A stretch of 64,000 nucleotides of DNA, taken from positions 62,001-126,000 of the forward strand of contig NZ_JAUOPC010000012.1 of assembly GCF_030546805.1 (NCBI RefSeq), in the 5' to 3' direction. Within the stretch, counting starts at the first letter, position 1; every line of letters begins with the position of its first letter. A model generated the notes under the pieces. It ran no database searches. It saw only the letters and a list, made by a program, of their open reading frames with translations, and was not told the origin of the DNA. This DNA comes from Cyclobacterium sp. 1_MG-2023. GTDB lineage: Bacteria; Bacteroidota; Bacteroidia; Cytophagales; Cyclobacteriaceae. Of the stretch, positions 9,695-18,011 are shown piece after piece. The position numbers were made by a program, and so were the translations under genes.

Positions 9695-9731
9695 AAAAAA
9701 CCGATCATAAGAAACTATGATCGGTTTTTTT
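9695..9731 (+). terminator. Rho-independent terminator after NIPSNAP gene
   Basis: The stem CCGATCATA pairs with TATGATCGG around a six-base loop. It is flanked by A-rich sequence on the left and a run of T on the right, so it could work on both strands. It lies 17 bases after the NIPSNAP stop codon. Confidence 0.85.
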
Positions 9732-9803
9732 ATGCATAAGCATTAATTGACAGCTTATATAAATTCGGTAATTCGAGTTACCTCGGATAATATAGGATTT
9801 TAC

Positions 9804-10661
9804 CTACAATTTCTCATAAATTTCACTTGGTTCAAGCTTTTTATCAATAAGCCCTAAACTTATCAAAGCATCCAAAGTATTGTCAATATCCTGCACCGGC
9901 ACCTCTGCATTTACTGCCCAATCTGTTTGTTGTATCCATTCTTGAACATCTCTCGGATCAAGCGAGTATGCTTTACTTATTGGTAAAACAAACCTTTGCT
10001 TGTCTTCCATAAGCGCCTTATTAATGCGATACAACTCTTTTTTAATATTGATGAGAACGTCCGGCTTATTTTTTAGCATTGGCTCAGAAGCAACGATTAC
10101 AAAGCAAGGCCAAGGTGTAGGAATTTCTCCCACTCTTCCAAAAAGCCCTTTATCTACCAAGGGTTTTGTTGTATATTTTTCCCACAGAAAGGCTTTGACT
10201 TCCTTTTCTTTAAAAGAATTAATGGCACCATCCAAATTATTTATTATCTGAAAATTAAGATCCTGAGGGTCCCACCCTTCTCTTTTTGCAAGAAGATAAG
10301 CCATTAAATGTGAGCCTGAACCTTTTCTGCTGATTAGAAAAGGGTTTTTTCTCAATTCATCAAGTTTTTGAACCTGGCAAGCACCGGGTACATGAATTCC
10401 CCAAACCAAGGGAGACTTTACGTGGTACCCAATGATTTTCCCAGGATTACCATCCACTTTGTCTTTCAAAAAACTTTCGGTAAGAACAATGGCCAAATCT
10501 GTTGCTCCTGTTCTAATGGCGCTATTCATAGCACCGGACCCCTTGGGTTCATTCTCCCAAACAAGTTGAACCTGATCCGCCAAAAAAGGTTGTTCTTTTA
10601 CCAATTGCTGCCATGGAAAATTGAAATGTTCCGGCACCCCTGTTATCCTTATTGTTTCCAT
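9804..10661 (-). CDS. Type-2 periplasmic-binding-fold protein without signal peptide
   Basis: The 285-residue protein starts METIRITGVPEHFNFPW and resembles NMT1/ABC-type solute-binding proteins. An N-terminal lobe carries the EPKGSGAMNSAIRTGATDLAIVLTE pattern, a hinge region reads KGSGSHLMAYLLAKREGW, and a second lobe includes PWPCFVIVAS. There is no signal peptide or lipobox, and no ABC permease or ATPase is adjacent. It may therefore be a cytoplasmic ligand-binding protein or an enzyme with this fold, as with the MqnA/MqnD group. No sequence feature here names the ligand. The fold is moderately sure; function is unknown. Confidence 0.75.
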   Translation of the reverse strand: METIRITGVPEHFNFPWQQLVKEQPFLADQVQLVWENEPKGSGAMNSAIRTGATDLAIVLTESFLKDKVDGNPGKIIGYHVKSPLVWGIHVPGACQVQKLDELRKNPFLISRKGSGSHLMAYLLAKREGWDPQDLNFQIINNLDGAINSFKEKEVKAFLWEKYTTKPLVDKGLFGRVGEIPTPWPCFVIVASEPMLKNKPDVLINIKKELYRINKALMEDKQRFVLPISKAYSLDPRDVQEWIQQTDWAVNAEVPVQDIDNTLDALISLGLIDKKLEPSEIYEKL

Positions 10662-10785
10662 AAAACAAATATATAAAGGAAATTTTATAGTTTACAACCG
10701 ATTAAATTGGATAAAAAAATTATGAAATATTCCGTAAAAATGAATTTTTCAATCAAAACATAAGGCAATTGTTCTGCACTATTTA

Positions 10786-10793
10786 TATCTTTG
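10786..10793 (+). promoter_or_regulatory. Candidate -7 element of the aldolase promoter
   Basis: TATCTTTG matches the Bacteroidota -7 consensus TAnnTTTG exactly and lies 67 bases upstream of the aldolase start. The nearest upstream TTG is only 14 bases away, which is shorter than the usual spacer, so the -33 element is uncertain. Confidence 0.4.
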
Positions 10794-10860
10794 AGTTCTT
10801 AATCAATTACTTTGGTGGATTGATGCGGATCAAATTTAATACAACCATAAATTATTTAAT

Positions 10861-11922
10861 ATGAAATTCAAACCTGGAGTAAAGTACGGCGAAGAGCTTA
10901 AAGACCTATTGGCCTATGCCAAAGAAAGTGAATTTGCAATGCCAGCAGTAAACTGTATCAACAGTAATACTGTGAACGCTGTTTTAGAAACCGCAAAAAG
11001 GGTCAACTCCCCGGTGATGATTCAGTTTTCAAATGGTGGTGCTCAGTTTTATGCTGGTAAAGGCCTTCCTAATGATAAGCAACAAGCATCTATAGCAGGT
11101 GGTGTTTCCGGTGCCCTGCATGTTCATAAAATGGCTGAAATATATGGAGTCCCTGTAGTTTTACACACGGACCATGCAGCTAAGAAACTGCTTCCTTGGA
11201 TAGACGGTTTACTCGCCGAAGGAAAAGCCTATTTTGAAGCTTATAAAAAACCTCTTTTTAGCTCTCACATGCTAGATTTATCTGAAGAGTCTATAGAGGA
11301 AAACATAGAAACATCTGTCAAATATTTCAAAGAGTTTGCCAAAATCAAAATGGCAATAGAAATTGAACTAGGTGTGACTGGTGGAGAAGAAGACGGTGTA
11401 GACAATACAGAAATCGATAGCTCCAAACTATATACTCAGCCTGAAGAAGTAGCTTATGCTTATGAGGAGTTGAAAAAAGTAGACGACTTGTTCACTGTTG
11501 CTGCCGCATTTGGAAATGTTCATGGGGTTTATAAGCCGGGAAATGTATCATTGAAACCAATAATTTTGAAAAACTCTCAGGATTATATCAATGAGAAATT
11601 CGGAACTACCGGTAAACCTGTGAATTTCGTATTCCATGGTGGATCAGGGTCTACTGTAGAAGAAATTAGAGAAGCCAATAGCTATGGATCTGTTAAAATG
11701 AATATTGACACAGATCTTCAGTGGGCGTTCTGGGAAGGTGTATTGAAATACTACCACAGCAAAGAAGGATATCTTCAGACTCAATTGGGAAATCCTGAAG
11801 GCGCAGACAATCCTAACAAAAAGTCTTATGACCCTAGGGTATGGCTTAGGAAAGGTGAAGAGAACTTCGGCAAAAGATTAGAACTTGCCTTCGATATGCT
11901 AAATGCATTGGATAGAAATTAA
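10861..11922 (+). CDS. fbaA: Class II fructose-bisphosphate aldolase
   Basis: The 353-residue protein is close in length to E. coli FbaA. It shows the zinc and active-site motifs of class IIA aldolases: HTDHA, EIELGVTGGEEDG, NVHGVYKPG and FHGGSGS. It splits fructose 1,6-bisphosphate to dihydroxyacetone phosphate and glyceraldehyde 3-phosphate, and runs in reverse in gluconeogenesis, in the cytoplasm. The gene is monocistronic, with a -7-like element upstream and a strong terminator 25 bases downstream. Nothing is unusual in it. Confidence 0.96.
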   Translation: MKFKPGVKYGEELKDLLAYAKESEFAMPAVNCINSNTVNAVLETAKRVNSPVMIQFSNGGAQFYAGKGLPNDKQQASIAGGVSGALHVHKMAEIYGVPVVLHTDHAAKKLLPWIDGLLAEGKAYFEAYKKPLFSSHMLDLSEESIEENIETSVKYFKEFAKIKMAIEIELGVTGGEEDGVDNTEIDSSKLYTQPEEVAYAYEELKKVDDLFTVAAAFGNVHGVYKPGNVSLKPIILKNSQDYINEKFGTTGKPVNFVFHGGSGSTVEEIREANSYGSVKMNIDTDLQWAFWEGVLKYYHSKEGYLQTQLGNPEGADNPNKKSYDPRVWLRKGEENFGKRLELAFDMLNALDRN

Positions 11923-11947
11923 GTTTAAAAAATGCGATTTAATTGTT

Positions 11948-11977
11948 AAAGCTGCCCTATTTGGGCAGCTTTTTTTG
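11948..11977 (+). terminator. Rho-independent terminator of the aldolase gene
   Basis: The stem AGCTGCCC pairs with GGGCAGCT around a four-base loop and is followed by a run of seven or more T. It lies just downstream of the aldolase stop. Confidence 0.9.
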
Positions 11978-12227
11978 TTATAGGTTTATTGAAATCCCCT
12001 CTAAAGCTGTCCCCCAATGATTTATTAGTTTGACATTTAACACTATTTAAAATGGGACCTCAACTTACATATCTTCTTAATTCGCCCTCCAATAATTTTG
12101 GGACCATTTTTTCTGATCCCGATCATAAAACTAAACTGGTACTGTCCCAATTTGCGTGTCTGTTTGGTAGGTTCTCCACAGCTCACTTTAGTATCTATTC
12201 GGGTTAAAAGCACTCCCCTATTAAACA
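11978..12227. other. Gene-free stretch between two terminators
   Basis: This is the core of the 394-base gap 11923-12316. Short frames are open on both strands (51 codons on plus from 12051, 64 on minus at 12043-12237). Neither has a recognisable family, a start context or a signal. I see no repeat, hairpin or transposase end here. It may be ordinary spacer or an old remnant. Confidence 0.5.
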
Positions 12228-12260
12228 AAAAAAGCACCGAGTAAAAACTCGATGCTTTTA
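12228..12260 (-). terminator. Rho-independent terminator of the esterase run
   Basis: The arms AAAGCACCGAG and CTCGATGCTTT pair with one mismatch around a short A-rich loop. On the minus strand the hairpin is followed by a run of seven T. It lies 57 bases past the stop of the 698-residue hydrolase and probably ends the minus-strand transcript of that region. Confidence 0.82.
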
Positions 12261-12316
12261 ATCTGCATTCATGTTTCAGGTCAAATCTGTTCCTGAAATT
12301 ATAACAATACCTTTGC

Positions 12317-14413
12317 TCAAGGGTTAAGCCATTTTGTCAAATAGGCTTTTCTATCGTTGCCATTTTTCACAGAAAGGGCTTTGATTTTTTCTTCTCCACC
12401 ACGTTCAGGTAATAGGGAGTATTCTTTTTTCAATTCGGTATTTTCATGAAGTACCAAGGGATTGGTAATGCTCAAATTCTCCAATAAATCCGGCAGGTCA
12501 TAATGCTTCAATGCTCCGGCTACTGAGTAATTAATTTCACTAGTATTATACCTGAAGGACTCAACTATTCCTCGATAAGAACTCATTGGATCTATTAATG
12601 CTATTGAAGATATCGCAGGGTTGAAATTTGCTGCATGAAGCAGTACAGAAGACATTTCTCCCTTAGCAAGGCCTTTGACCTCTCTCGCACCTTCTTTTTC
12701 CTGTAAAACAGCTACCAAACGATTGGCATCGCCTGCATGCAATCCTACAATACTTCTTCCAATAAGGATACTCTCAAACCAGAGGTTGTAAGAATTTCCG
12801 TCAAAATTGGCATCACCTCCAAAATCACCATTTCCCATCTCTCCGGTATTTAAAAGGTCCGGAGCAAGAACCATGGCTCCTGCTTTGACTAAAGCCTCCA
12901 TGTCTCCACCAACACCGGCATCAATAGCTTTACCTGATGGATCTAAATACAGTACCGCTTTATCTGTAGCATGATCAGGTTTCATCAATAGATAAGGCAA
13001 CCAGTAGTCTCCCTCACCCTTCATCAGGTGTTGTTCTATGGTATACCCGTCACGTTGAAATCTTCCCACCATCATGGTTTCTGACAATGTTTCCGGTTTT
13101 TGATAACCTGAAAGTTTCTTTGCCCAGGCTACTTTCTCTCCCAAAGTACCATTCAATTCTTGCAGTCCAGCCTTGTTAAGGTCATAGGTTGTTTTTCCAT
13201 TATAGCTCGTCACAAGCTGCCCTGTAGGAGAAACCTGCAATACTTCCATAGAGAGGGTATCGATATCTTCATCTTCTACTCCACCCGGTAAACTAAGGTG
13301 CTTCCTAAAGAAAGCATACATGCGCTCTCTGTTTTTCTTTGTCGAAGCATGGCCATCATCATCTTCAATTTTTTGAAAATTCTCAGAAACGCCATAGGCA
13401 TCATATATTCTTTGAACTTGCTTACTGGTTTCTCTAACCCCTTCTATATTGAACATGTCCCGGGTAGTAGAGATAAGCAAGTTGGGTTTAGGAGCTCTGA
13501 CGATCATTAGATCAGGATGGTCCAATCCCTCTGCAATGGCATGGTAAAAATTTTGCTCTGCATCCTGAGGACCATGGGTAAGCATCAGTCGCTTGAAATT
13601 GGTAATGTAATTTTCAGGGGCAGACGCATTAATTCTTTCATCAAAGGCAGCAATATAGGAAGATTGCGTACCGCCTCCTGACCTACCTGTAATTCCGATT
13701 CTGTCCGGATCCACTTCTTTTCTGGTCATCAGGTAATCTACCACCCTGATACCATCCCAAATCATATGTCTGGCCTCGGAGGAACCGGCAATAAATGCTT
13801 GCGCACCCGGATAAGAATGTTGTTTAGTGGGGCCTCCCACTTGAACTTCATTGGTCTTATGGTCAAAATATTCCAATCTTTCTCCTTGACCCAAGGGATC
13901 AAAGCCGAAAACTATAAAGCCCTTCTTGACAAGGTTTAAAATTACATGCTGATAAGTAGGAGCTCTATAAGCAAGGGGTGTATGTCCCGAACAATAAATA
14001 ATAGCAGGCGTTTTTCCCTTAGCGCCATCAGGTATAAAAAGGGTACCGCTTACATATAAGCCCGGTTGAGATTCAAAGACAATGTTTTCAAATCTATATC
14101 CATTTCCTTTATGCTTTGCCGTAACTTTTGGATTCAAAGGAGTTTTCTCAGGAAAAGGCCCAACCACTTTCATCAATTTTTCTTTTGCTTTGGCCTGCCA
14201 GTCTTTCCATTCAGCCAATGAAGAGATGGATGCAATGGCTTTTTCTCTCTTCTCCAACAATTGAAGTGCCTGATCGCTCTGATATTTGTAGAGCGCATTG
14301 GGACCATCGGTGAAATTTACCCAATGGGACTTGATAACTGTTAGGTCTTCCTGGGCAAAACCAATAGAAGACAAGCAAATTAAAAGAAGTAGTGTCAGTG
14401 GTATTTTTTTCAT
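12317..14413 (-). CDS. Secreted two-lobed alpha/beta hydrolase (acetyl xylan esterase-like)
   Basis: The 698-residue protein has a Sec signal (about 1-20, ending GFAQ) and a first alpha/beta-hydrolase domain with a full triad. The nucleophile is S245 in GRSGGG, the acid D319 in STTRDM, and the base H355 in DDDGHAST. The pattern resembles bacterial acetyl xylan esterase and dienelactone-hydrolase-like proteins. A second hydrolase-like lobe (about 470-690) includes LYLDPSGKAIDAG and APDLLNTGE, but its elbow reads KGEMSS and so lacks a nucleophile in the normal place. It probably removes ester groups from glycans in the periplasm. It is last in a minus-strand run; the 196-base gap to the preceding gene leaves room for its own promoter. 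Substrate unproven. Confidence 0.85.
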   Translation of the reverse strand: MKKIPLTLLLLICLSSIGFAQEDLTVIKSHWVNFTDGPNALYKYQSDQALQLLEKREKAIASISSLAEWKDWQAKAKEKLMKVVGPFPEKTPLNPKVTAKHKGNGYRFENIVFESQPGLYVSGTLFIPDGAKGKTPAIIYCSGHTPLAYRAPTYQHVILNLVKKGFIVFGFDPLGQGERLEYFDHKTNEVQVGGPTKQHSYPGAQAFIAGSSEARHMIWDGIRVVDYLMTRKEVDPDRIGITGRSGGGTQSSYIAAFDERINASAPENYITNFKRLMLTHGPQDAEQNFYHAIAEGLDHPDLMIVRAPKPNLLISTTRDMFNIEGVRETSKQVQRIYDAYGVSENFQKIEDDDGHASTKKNRERMYAFFRKHLSLPGGVEDEDIDTLSMEVLQVSPTGQLVTSYNGKTTYDLNKAGLQELNGTLGEKVAWAKKLSGYQKPETLSETMMVGRFQRDGYTIEQHLMKGEGDYWLPYLLMKPDHATDKAVLYLDPSGKAIDAGVGGDMEALVKAGAMVLAPDLLNTGEMGNGDFGGDANFDGNSYNLWFESILIGRSIVGLHAGDANRLVAVLQEKEGAREVKGLAKGEMSSVLLHAANFNPAISSIALIDPMSSYRGIVESFRYNTSEINYSVAGALKHYDLPDLLENLSITNPLVLHENTELKKEYSLLPERGGEEKIKALSVKNGNDRKAYLTKWLNP

Positions 14414-14609
14414 TTAAAGAATATTTGTGATTATAGGCAACACAGGTCATTAAAACCTGCAATTGGTTAATTTTAAAAGTTTTTTATTGAAATCACCTGA
14501 GCATGAAATTATTTTTCGGATAATATTCGGAGTCAAAAAGAAAAAAAAATTCTTTAATTCTTCTATTTCAGAAATTTAATATTCCTCGCACTTCTCAGGT
14601 CACTTGGGG

Positions 14610-15497
14610 CTATAGATTTTTGAGATACTTGTCAAAGGTCTTTTTCTGGGCGATCATTGAAGCCAATTTATCTGCAGGGTCACTATGGGATTCTATTAAA
14701 ATCCAACCATTATATTCAGCTTGATGCAATAATTGAAGCAATGCCTGAAAAGGGTAATCGTTTTCATCGAAAGCCCTTATATGGGTGGTATCCCCTATCC
14801 ATTTTTTCACCATATTAAAGTTCCCCACCAAACCCGGCTCCATAAGGTCAGTATTGTTGCTATTCCAGCAAATTTTCACATTGGATGAAGTTACTTGATC
14901 GAATATTGCTTTCATGATCGGAAGTTGTTGGGTAACTTTCCCATGCACCTCCACACGTACCAATTGACCGTAATCTTTGGCGTATTCTCCAACCTCACTA
15001 AAGGATCGGGCTATTTGAGCAATGGTTTTTTCCCTTGGCACTTCTTCCGGAAGTCGATTGGGTTTTACTTTAATTCCGGAAGCCCCAATATCATGGCACA
15101 ATTTGATATATTCTTTGGTATCTCTAATATTGGCGGCTAATTCTGAAGGGTCAGGACTATGGTATTCATAATTGCTTCCATACCCTACACAGGTCACCGG
15201 ACTATCTTTAAACCTCTTTCTGACCTCTTTACGTTCTTTTTCGCTAAGGTTGGTTTCCACCCCATGAGCATGCTGTGTGCGAAGTTCTAAACCTTCATAA
15301 CCGGCATTTTCACAATTGCTAATAAGTTCCGGCAAAGTCCAATCCTTACCCCATAAGTAAGTTACCAGACCAAGCTTCATGGGTGCTGCTCTTGTTATTT
15401 GCGGGCTAGCCCAAGCAGTTCCCATGCTGCTCAAGGCAATACTGCTTAAAAGACTTTTTTTAAGGAATTCTCTTCTGTTATTTTGGTCGTTTTTCAT
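14610..15497 (-). CDS. Tat-exported sugar phosphate isomerase/epimerase-like TIM barrel
   Basis: The 295-residue protein begins with a twin-arginine signal (NRREFLKKS followed by the hydrophobic SLLSSIALSSMG). A xylose-isomerase-like TIM barrel of the AP endonuclease 2 / IolE-IolI type follows. Visible barrel residues are KLGLVTYLWG, GYEGLELR, VRVEVHG, ICWNSNNTD, HIRAFDEND and GWILIESH; the Glu, Asp and His on these strands are typical metal ligands. Tat export suggests that it folds with its metal in the cytoplasm before export. It lies ten bases after the 392-residue hydrolase gene, in the same operon. It may isomerise or epimerise a sugar released by the esterases; this is inference. Confidence 0.85.
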   Translation of the reverse strand: MKNDQNNRREFLKKSLLSSIALSSMGTAWASPQITRAAPMKLGLVTYLWGKDWTLPELISNCENAGYEGLELRTQHAHGVETNLSEKERKEVRKRFKDSPVTCVGYGSNYEYHSPDPSELAANIRDTKEYIKLCHDIGASGIKVKPNRLPEEVPREKTIAQIARSFSEVGEYAKDYGQLVRVEVHGKVTQQLPIMKAIFDQVTSSNVKICWNSNNTDLMEPGLVGNFNMVKKWIGDTTHIRAFDENDYPFQALLQLLHQAEYNGWILIESHSDPADKLASMIAQKKTFDKYLKNL

Positions 15498-15507
15498 TTT
15501 TTTGGGT

Positions 15508-16686
15508 TTACCATTTGATTTTATCTATAGAAGTAATTCCATAAGCTGGAAATGGATTGGCATCAGTGAAAGGATACAAAGCTTTTTGATCTTCCACAAC
15601 CACTGCTTCTTCCTTCAATCTTCCATCCTCATACATCGCCTTAGATAGATCTAAATCTAAATGCTTTGCTAAAAATGGATAGACCGCCTGCCTTTTTTTA
15701 TCGTCATAGCCGTGGTTATCTTCAGCAATGTGTCTATTTTCAACCATTTCCGGATGACCTTTCAAACCGTAAATGTATTGAATATGAGGAAATTCAACAT
15801 TGGGGGTGTTTTTTGTCCAATCCCCTCCTACGGAGGTCAGCAAAAGTGGTTTGGGTGCAATTACAGCTGCGATTTCCACATTGTTGGTTTGATAGTTTTT
15901 TGCTTTATGAATAGGCATTCCACTTTCGCAAGTACAGCCACCAAAAAAATGTGCTGACACCATTACAACAGGAGCAGCCACATCTATACGGTCATCCACA
16001 GCGGCCAAAAGAAAAGATTGAGTTCCTCCTCCTGAAGCTCCTGTAACAGCCAATTTATCAGGGTCAGCCCCAAGAGAAAGCATAAAATCTACGCTTCTAA
16101 TACTGTTCCATAGTTGTAATTTAAGCACTTCACCATCTCTATGTCCCCAACCAATCTCTTCCATTTGACCATAGCCAACAGCGTCGTATGCCCATACTAT
16201 GGCTCCCATTCTGGCCATAGAGGCAAATCTTTTTTGTGCATCAGGTCTGTACCTTCCAACATCTCCCGGCTTTGTCCAATGTCCATGAGGGCTTAAAATC
16301 CCCGGTATTTTGCCCGGGTTTTCATTGGGCATATATAAACTTCCGGTAACATATACCCCAGGCAAGCTTTCAAAAGCTACATTTTGAACCACATAACCAT
16401 CATACTGCCTGATTTCTCCCATTATTGGTTTTAAAGGAGACTTTTTTGGCATTTTATTTAAGCCTGTTCCTTTTAAAATTTGTTTTCTAATAGCTACGGC
16501 TCTTTTGTCCCACTCCTTTTCAGTACTGTATTTTTCTTTTTCCATTTGAAGAAAGGTAGCCCCTTCTTCTTCTGTCCAATGATCACCAACACAGAGCATG
16601 TCTGTATCTATACTTTGAGCACTCACTACTACTGGGTAGGAGAAAAACAGGGTGAGAACCGCTACTAAATAACAATTTGATTTCAT
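15508..16686 (-). CDS. Secreted alpha/beta hydrolase, acetyl xylan esterase-like
   Basis: The 392-residue protein has a Sec signal (LVAVLTLFFSYPVVVSAQ). It is a single alpha/beta-hydrolase domain with S218 in TGASGGG, probable acid D289 in SVGGDW, and base H325 in EDNHGYD. PHGHW near residue 134 is a likely oxyanion loop. It shares overall architecture with the 698-residue protein further down the operon but is clearly different in sequence, so the pair is not a recent duplication. Gaps to its neighbours are 27 and 10 bases, consistent with one transcript. De-esterification of a polysaccharide is the likely role; the acyl or methyl group removed cannot be told. Confidence 0.85.
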   Translation of the reverse strand: MKSNCYLVAVLTLFFSYPVVVSAQSIDTDMLCVGDHWTEEEGATFLQMEKEKYSTEKEWDKRAVAIRKQILKGTGLNKMPKKSPLKPIMGEIRQYDGYVVQNVAFESLPGVYVTGSLYMPNENPGKIPGILSPHGHWTKPGDVGRYRPDAQKRFASMARMGAIVWAYDAVGYGQMEEIGWGHRDGEVLKLQLWNSIRSVDFMLSLGADPDKLAVTGASGGGTQSFLLAAVDDRIDVAAPVVMVSAHFFGGCTCESGMPIHKAKNYQTNNVEIAAVIAPKPLLLTSVGGDWTKNTPNVEFPHIQYIYGLKGHPEMVENRHIAEDNHGYDDKKRQAVYPFLAKHLDLDLSKAMYEDGRLKEEAVVVEDQKALYPFTDANPFPAYGITSIDKIKW

Positions 16687-16713
16687 AAGAAAGGCGTTTA
16701 TTTTAAGAATTAG

Positions 16714-17982
16714 TTATTTTTTCAACCACTTATCCCACCAGTCAAAAGCCTCTTTTTGCATGGCTTTGTCAAACTTATGAGGTCCTGGGTAATAAGATGC
16801 TTTGTATTTATCCTTGGCTCCGGCTTTATCAAAAACTGAAGCTAAAATTTTGTCTGCTTTCTGCATTTCCGGTAGGGTGTACAATTGATCTTCACTATCA
16901 TTGAGCACCAAAGTTGGCAGCGGTACACGAAGTCCTAAAATTTCAGGAAAATCCAATTCATTGGGTAGTCTTGGTATATAAGCCATCCAAGTATGGGTAT
17001 AAGCACGGTTTAACAAAAAATCTGTCCAAGTGCTCATGAACCCCACACAAACGGCACATTTCACCCTGTGGTCTAGTCCTCCCATCATAACAGTCCTCAA
17101 ACCTCCCCCGGACAAACCTCCACAACCTACATTGTCTGAATCAACATCCTTTCTTGCCAGCAAGATTTCCAAAGCTACTTGATCTTCAGCAAAGAATACT
17201 GCCGGCCAGCTGGTACCACCACAAAATAAGGATTTAGACATCACGTGCTCATGCTCACCTGCCCATTTATTGTAGGCTACAATATTTTCATTTTGCTCAG
17301 GGTTTTTATCAGTTAATCCTCCTCTCCGATTCTCAGGCACTTCTTTTAACAATACCCTTCTACTTGCAAAGGTGAAGGAATCAGGCACCATAACCACATA
17401 TCCCCTTTTGGCAATTTCATTGGCCCAAGCTTTTCCTTCATAATAATGGTCTTGGTGTTCCTCCATTAATGGGTGCTGTGCTTTGCCTGTTCGCGTAATT
17501 TTCCTTAACCCGAAATATTTGTTTCCACCATGGTCATGAAAAGCCAGAATTGCAGGTAGCGTACCCTTAACTCCTTCTGGCTTGATTACCAAAGCTTTTG
17601 TTGGATTGCCGTAGGGCAGTTGCCAACTAATCTCTTCAAAAACCAACCCATCGTTTATATAGCTATCATGTACAGTCACTTGAGGGATTGGGCCCAAATC
17701 CGGTATCCCCATTCGCTCTTTGACGGTAGTCATGGCCTCTTTTTTCCAAGAATCAAGGTCATTGTACCGATCATTCCTAAATGAAATGGAAGGTAATTTT
17801 TTACTGATCAACCCATTGGCCCAAGGGCCGTAAGGACCGATGATGCTCAGGTCACTTTTGGTCATGGCAAGGTCATTAGAAGCAGAAGAAAAAACAAAAT
17901 CATGAGGAGGCAAAACACCTCCTGCTAAACCAAAGCCTGCCAATCCTGCAGTTTTGATAAAGTCTCTTCTTTGCTTTTTCAT
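16714..17982 (-). CDS. Tat-exported alpha/beta hydrolase, dienelactone hydrolase-like
   Basis: The 422-residue protein has a twin-arginine leader (KKQRRDFIKTAGLAGFGLAGG). The hydrolase core has S291 in GLSGGG, an acid at D362 or D365 in LNDSEDQ, and H402 in YPGPHKF. HDHGG near residue 149 is the oxyanion-loop signature. It has cysteine-rich patches (SLFCGGTSW, VGCGG, KCAVCVG). It is the third different serine hydrolase in the run and the only one exported by Tat. It lies 29 bases after the oxidoreductase gene and 27 before the next hydrolase. Function is probably ester cleavage on a plant or algal glycan; assignment to a CAZy esterase family needs a profile search. Confidence 0.83.
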   Translation of the reverse strand: MKKQRRDFIKTAGLAGFGLAGGVLPPHDFVFSSASNDLAMTKSDLSIIGPYGPWANGLISKKLPSISFRNDRYNDLDSWKKEAMTTVKERMGIPDLGPIPQVTVHDSYINDGLVFEEISWQLPYGNPTKALVIKPEGVKGTLPAILAFHDHGGNKYFGLRKITRTGKAQHPLMEEHQDHYYEGKAWANEIAKRGYVVMVPDSFTFASRRVLLKEVPENRRGGLTDKNPEQNENIVAYNKWAGEHEHVMSKSLFCGGTSWPAVFFAEDQVALEILLARKDVDSDNVGCGGLSGGGLRTVMMGGLDHRVKCAVCVGFMSTWTDFLLNRAYTHTWMAYIPRLPNELDFPEILGLRVPLPTLVLNDSEDQLYTLPEMQKADKILASVFDKAGAKDKYKASYYPGPHKFDKAMQKEAFDWWDKWLKK

Positions 17983-18011
17983 CTGCCTGTCTTTTATTTT
18001 AATAGATTAAC

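Noticed and set aside
10666-10673. Minus-strand TATATTTG resembling a -7 promoter element before the binding-fold gene
   Set aside because: It ends only five bases from the start codon, so transcription would begin inside the gene.
12043-12237. 64-codon minus-strand open frame in the gap after the aldolase
   Set aside because: It has no family resemblance, signal or start context, and it runs into the terminator hairpin of the esterase run; the plus strand is equally open here.
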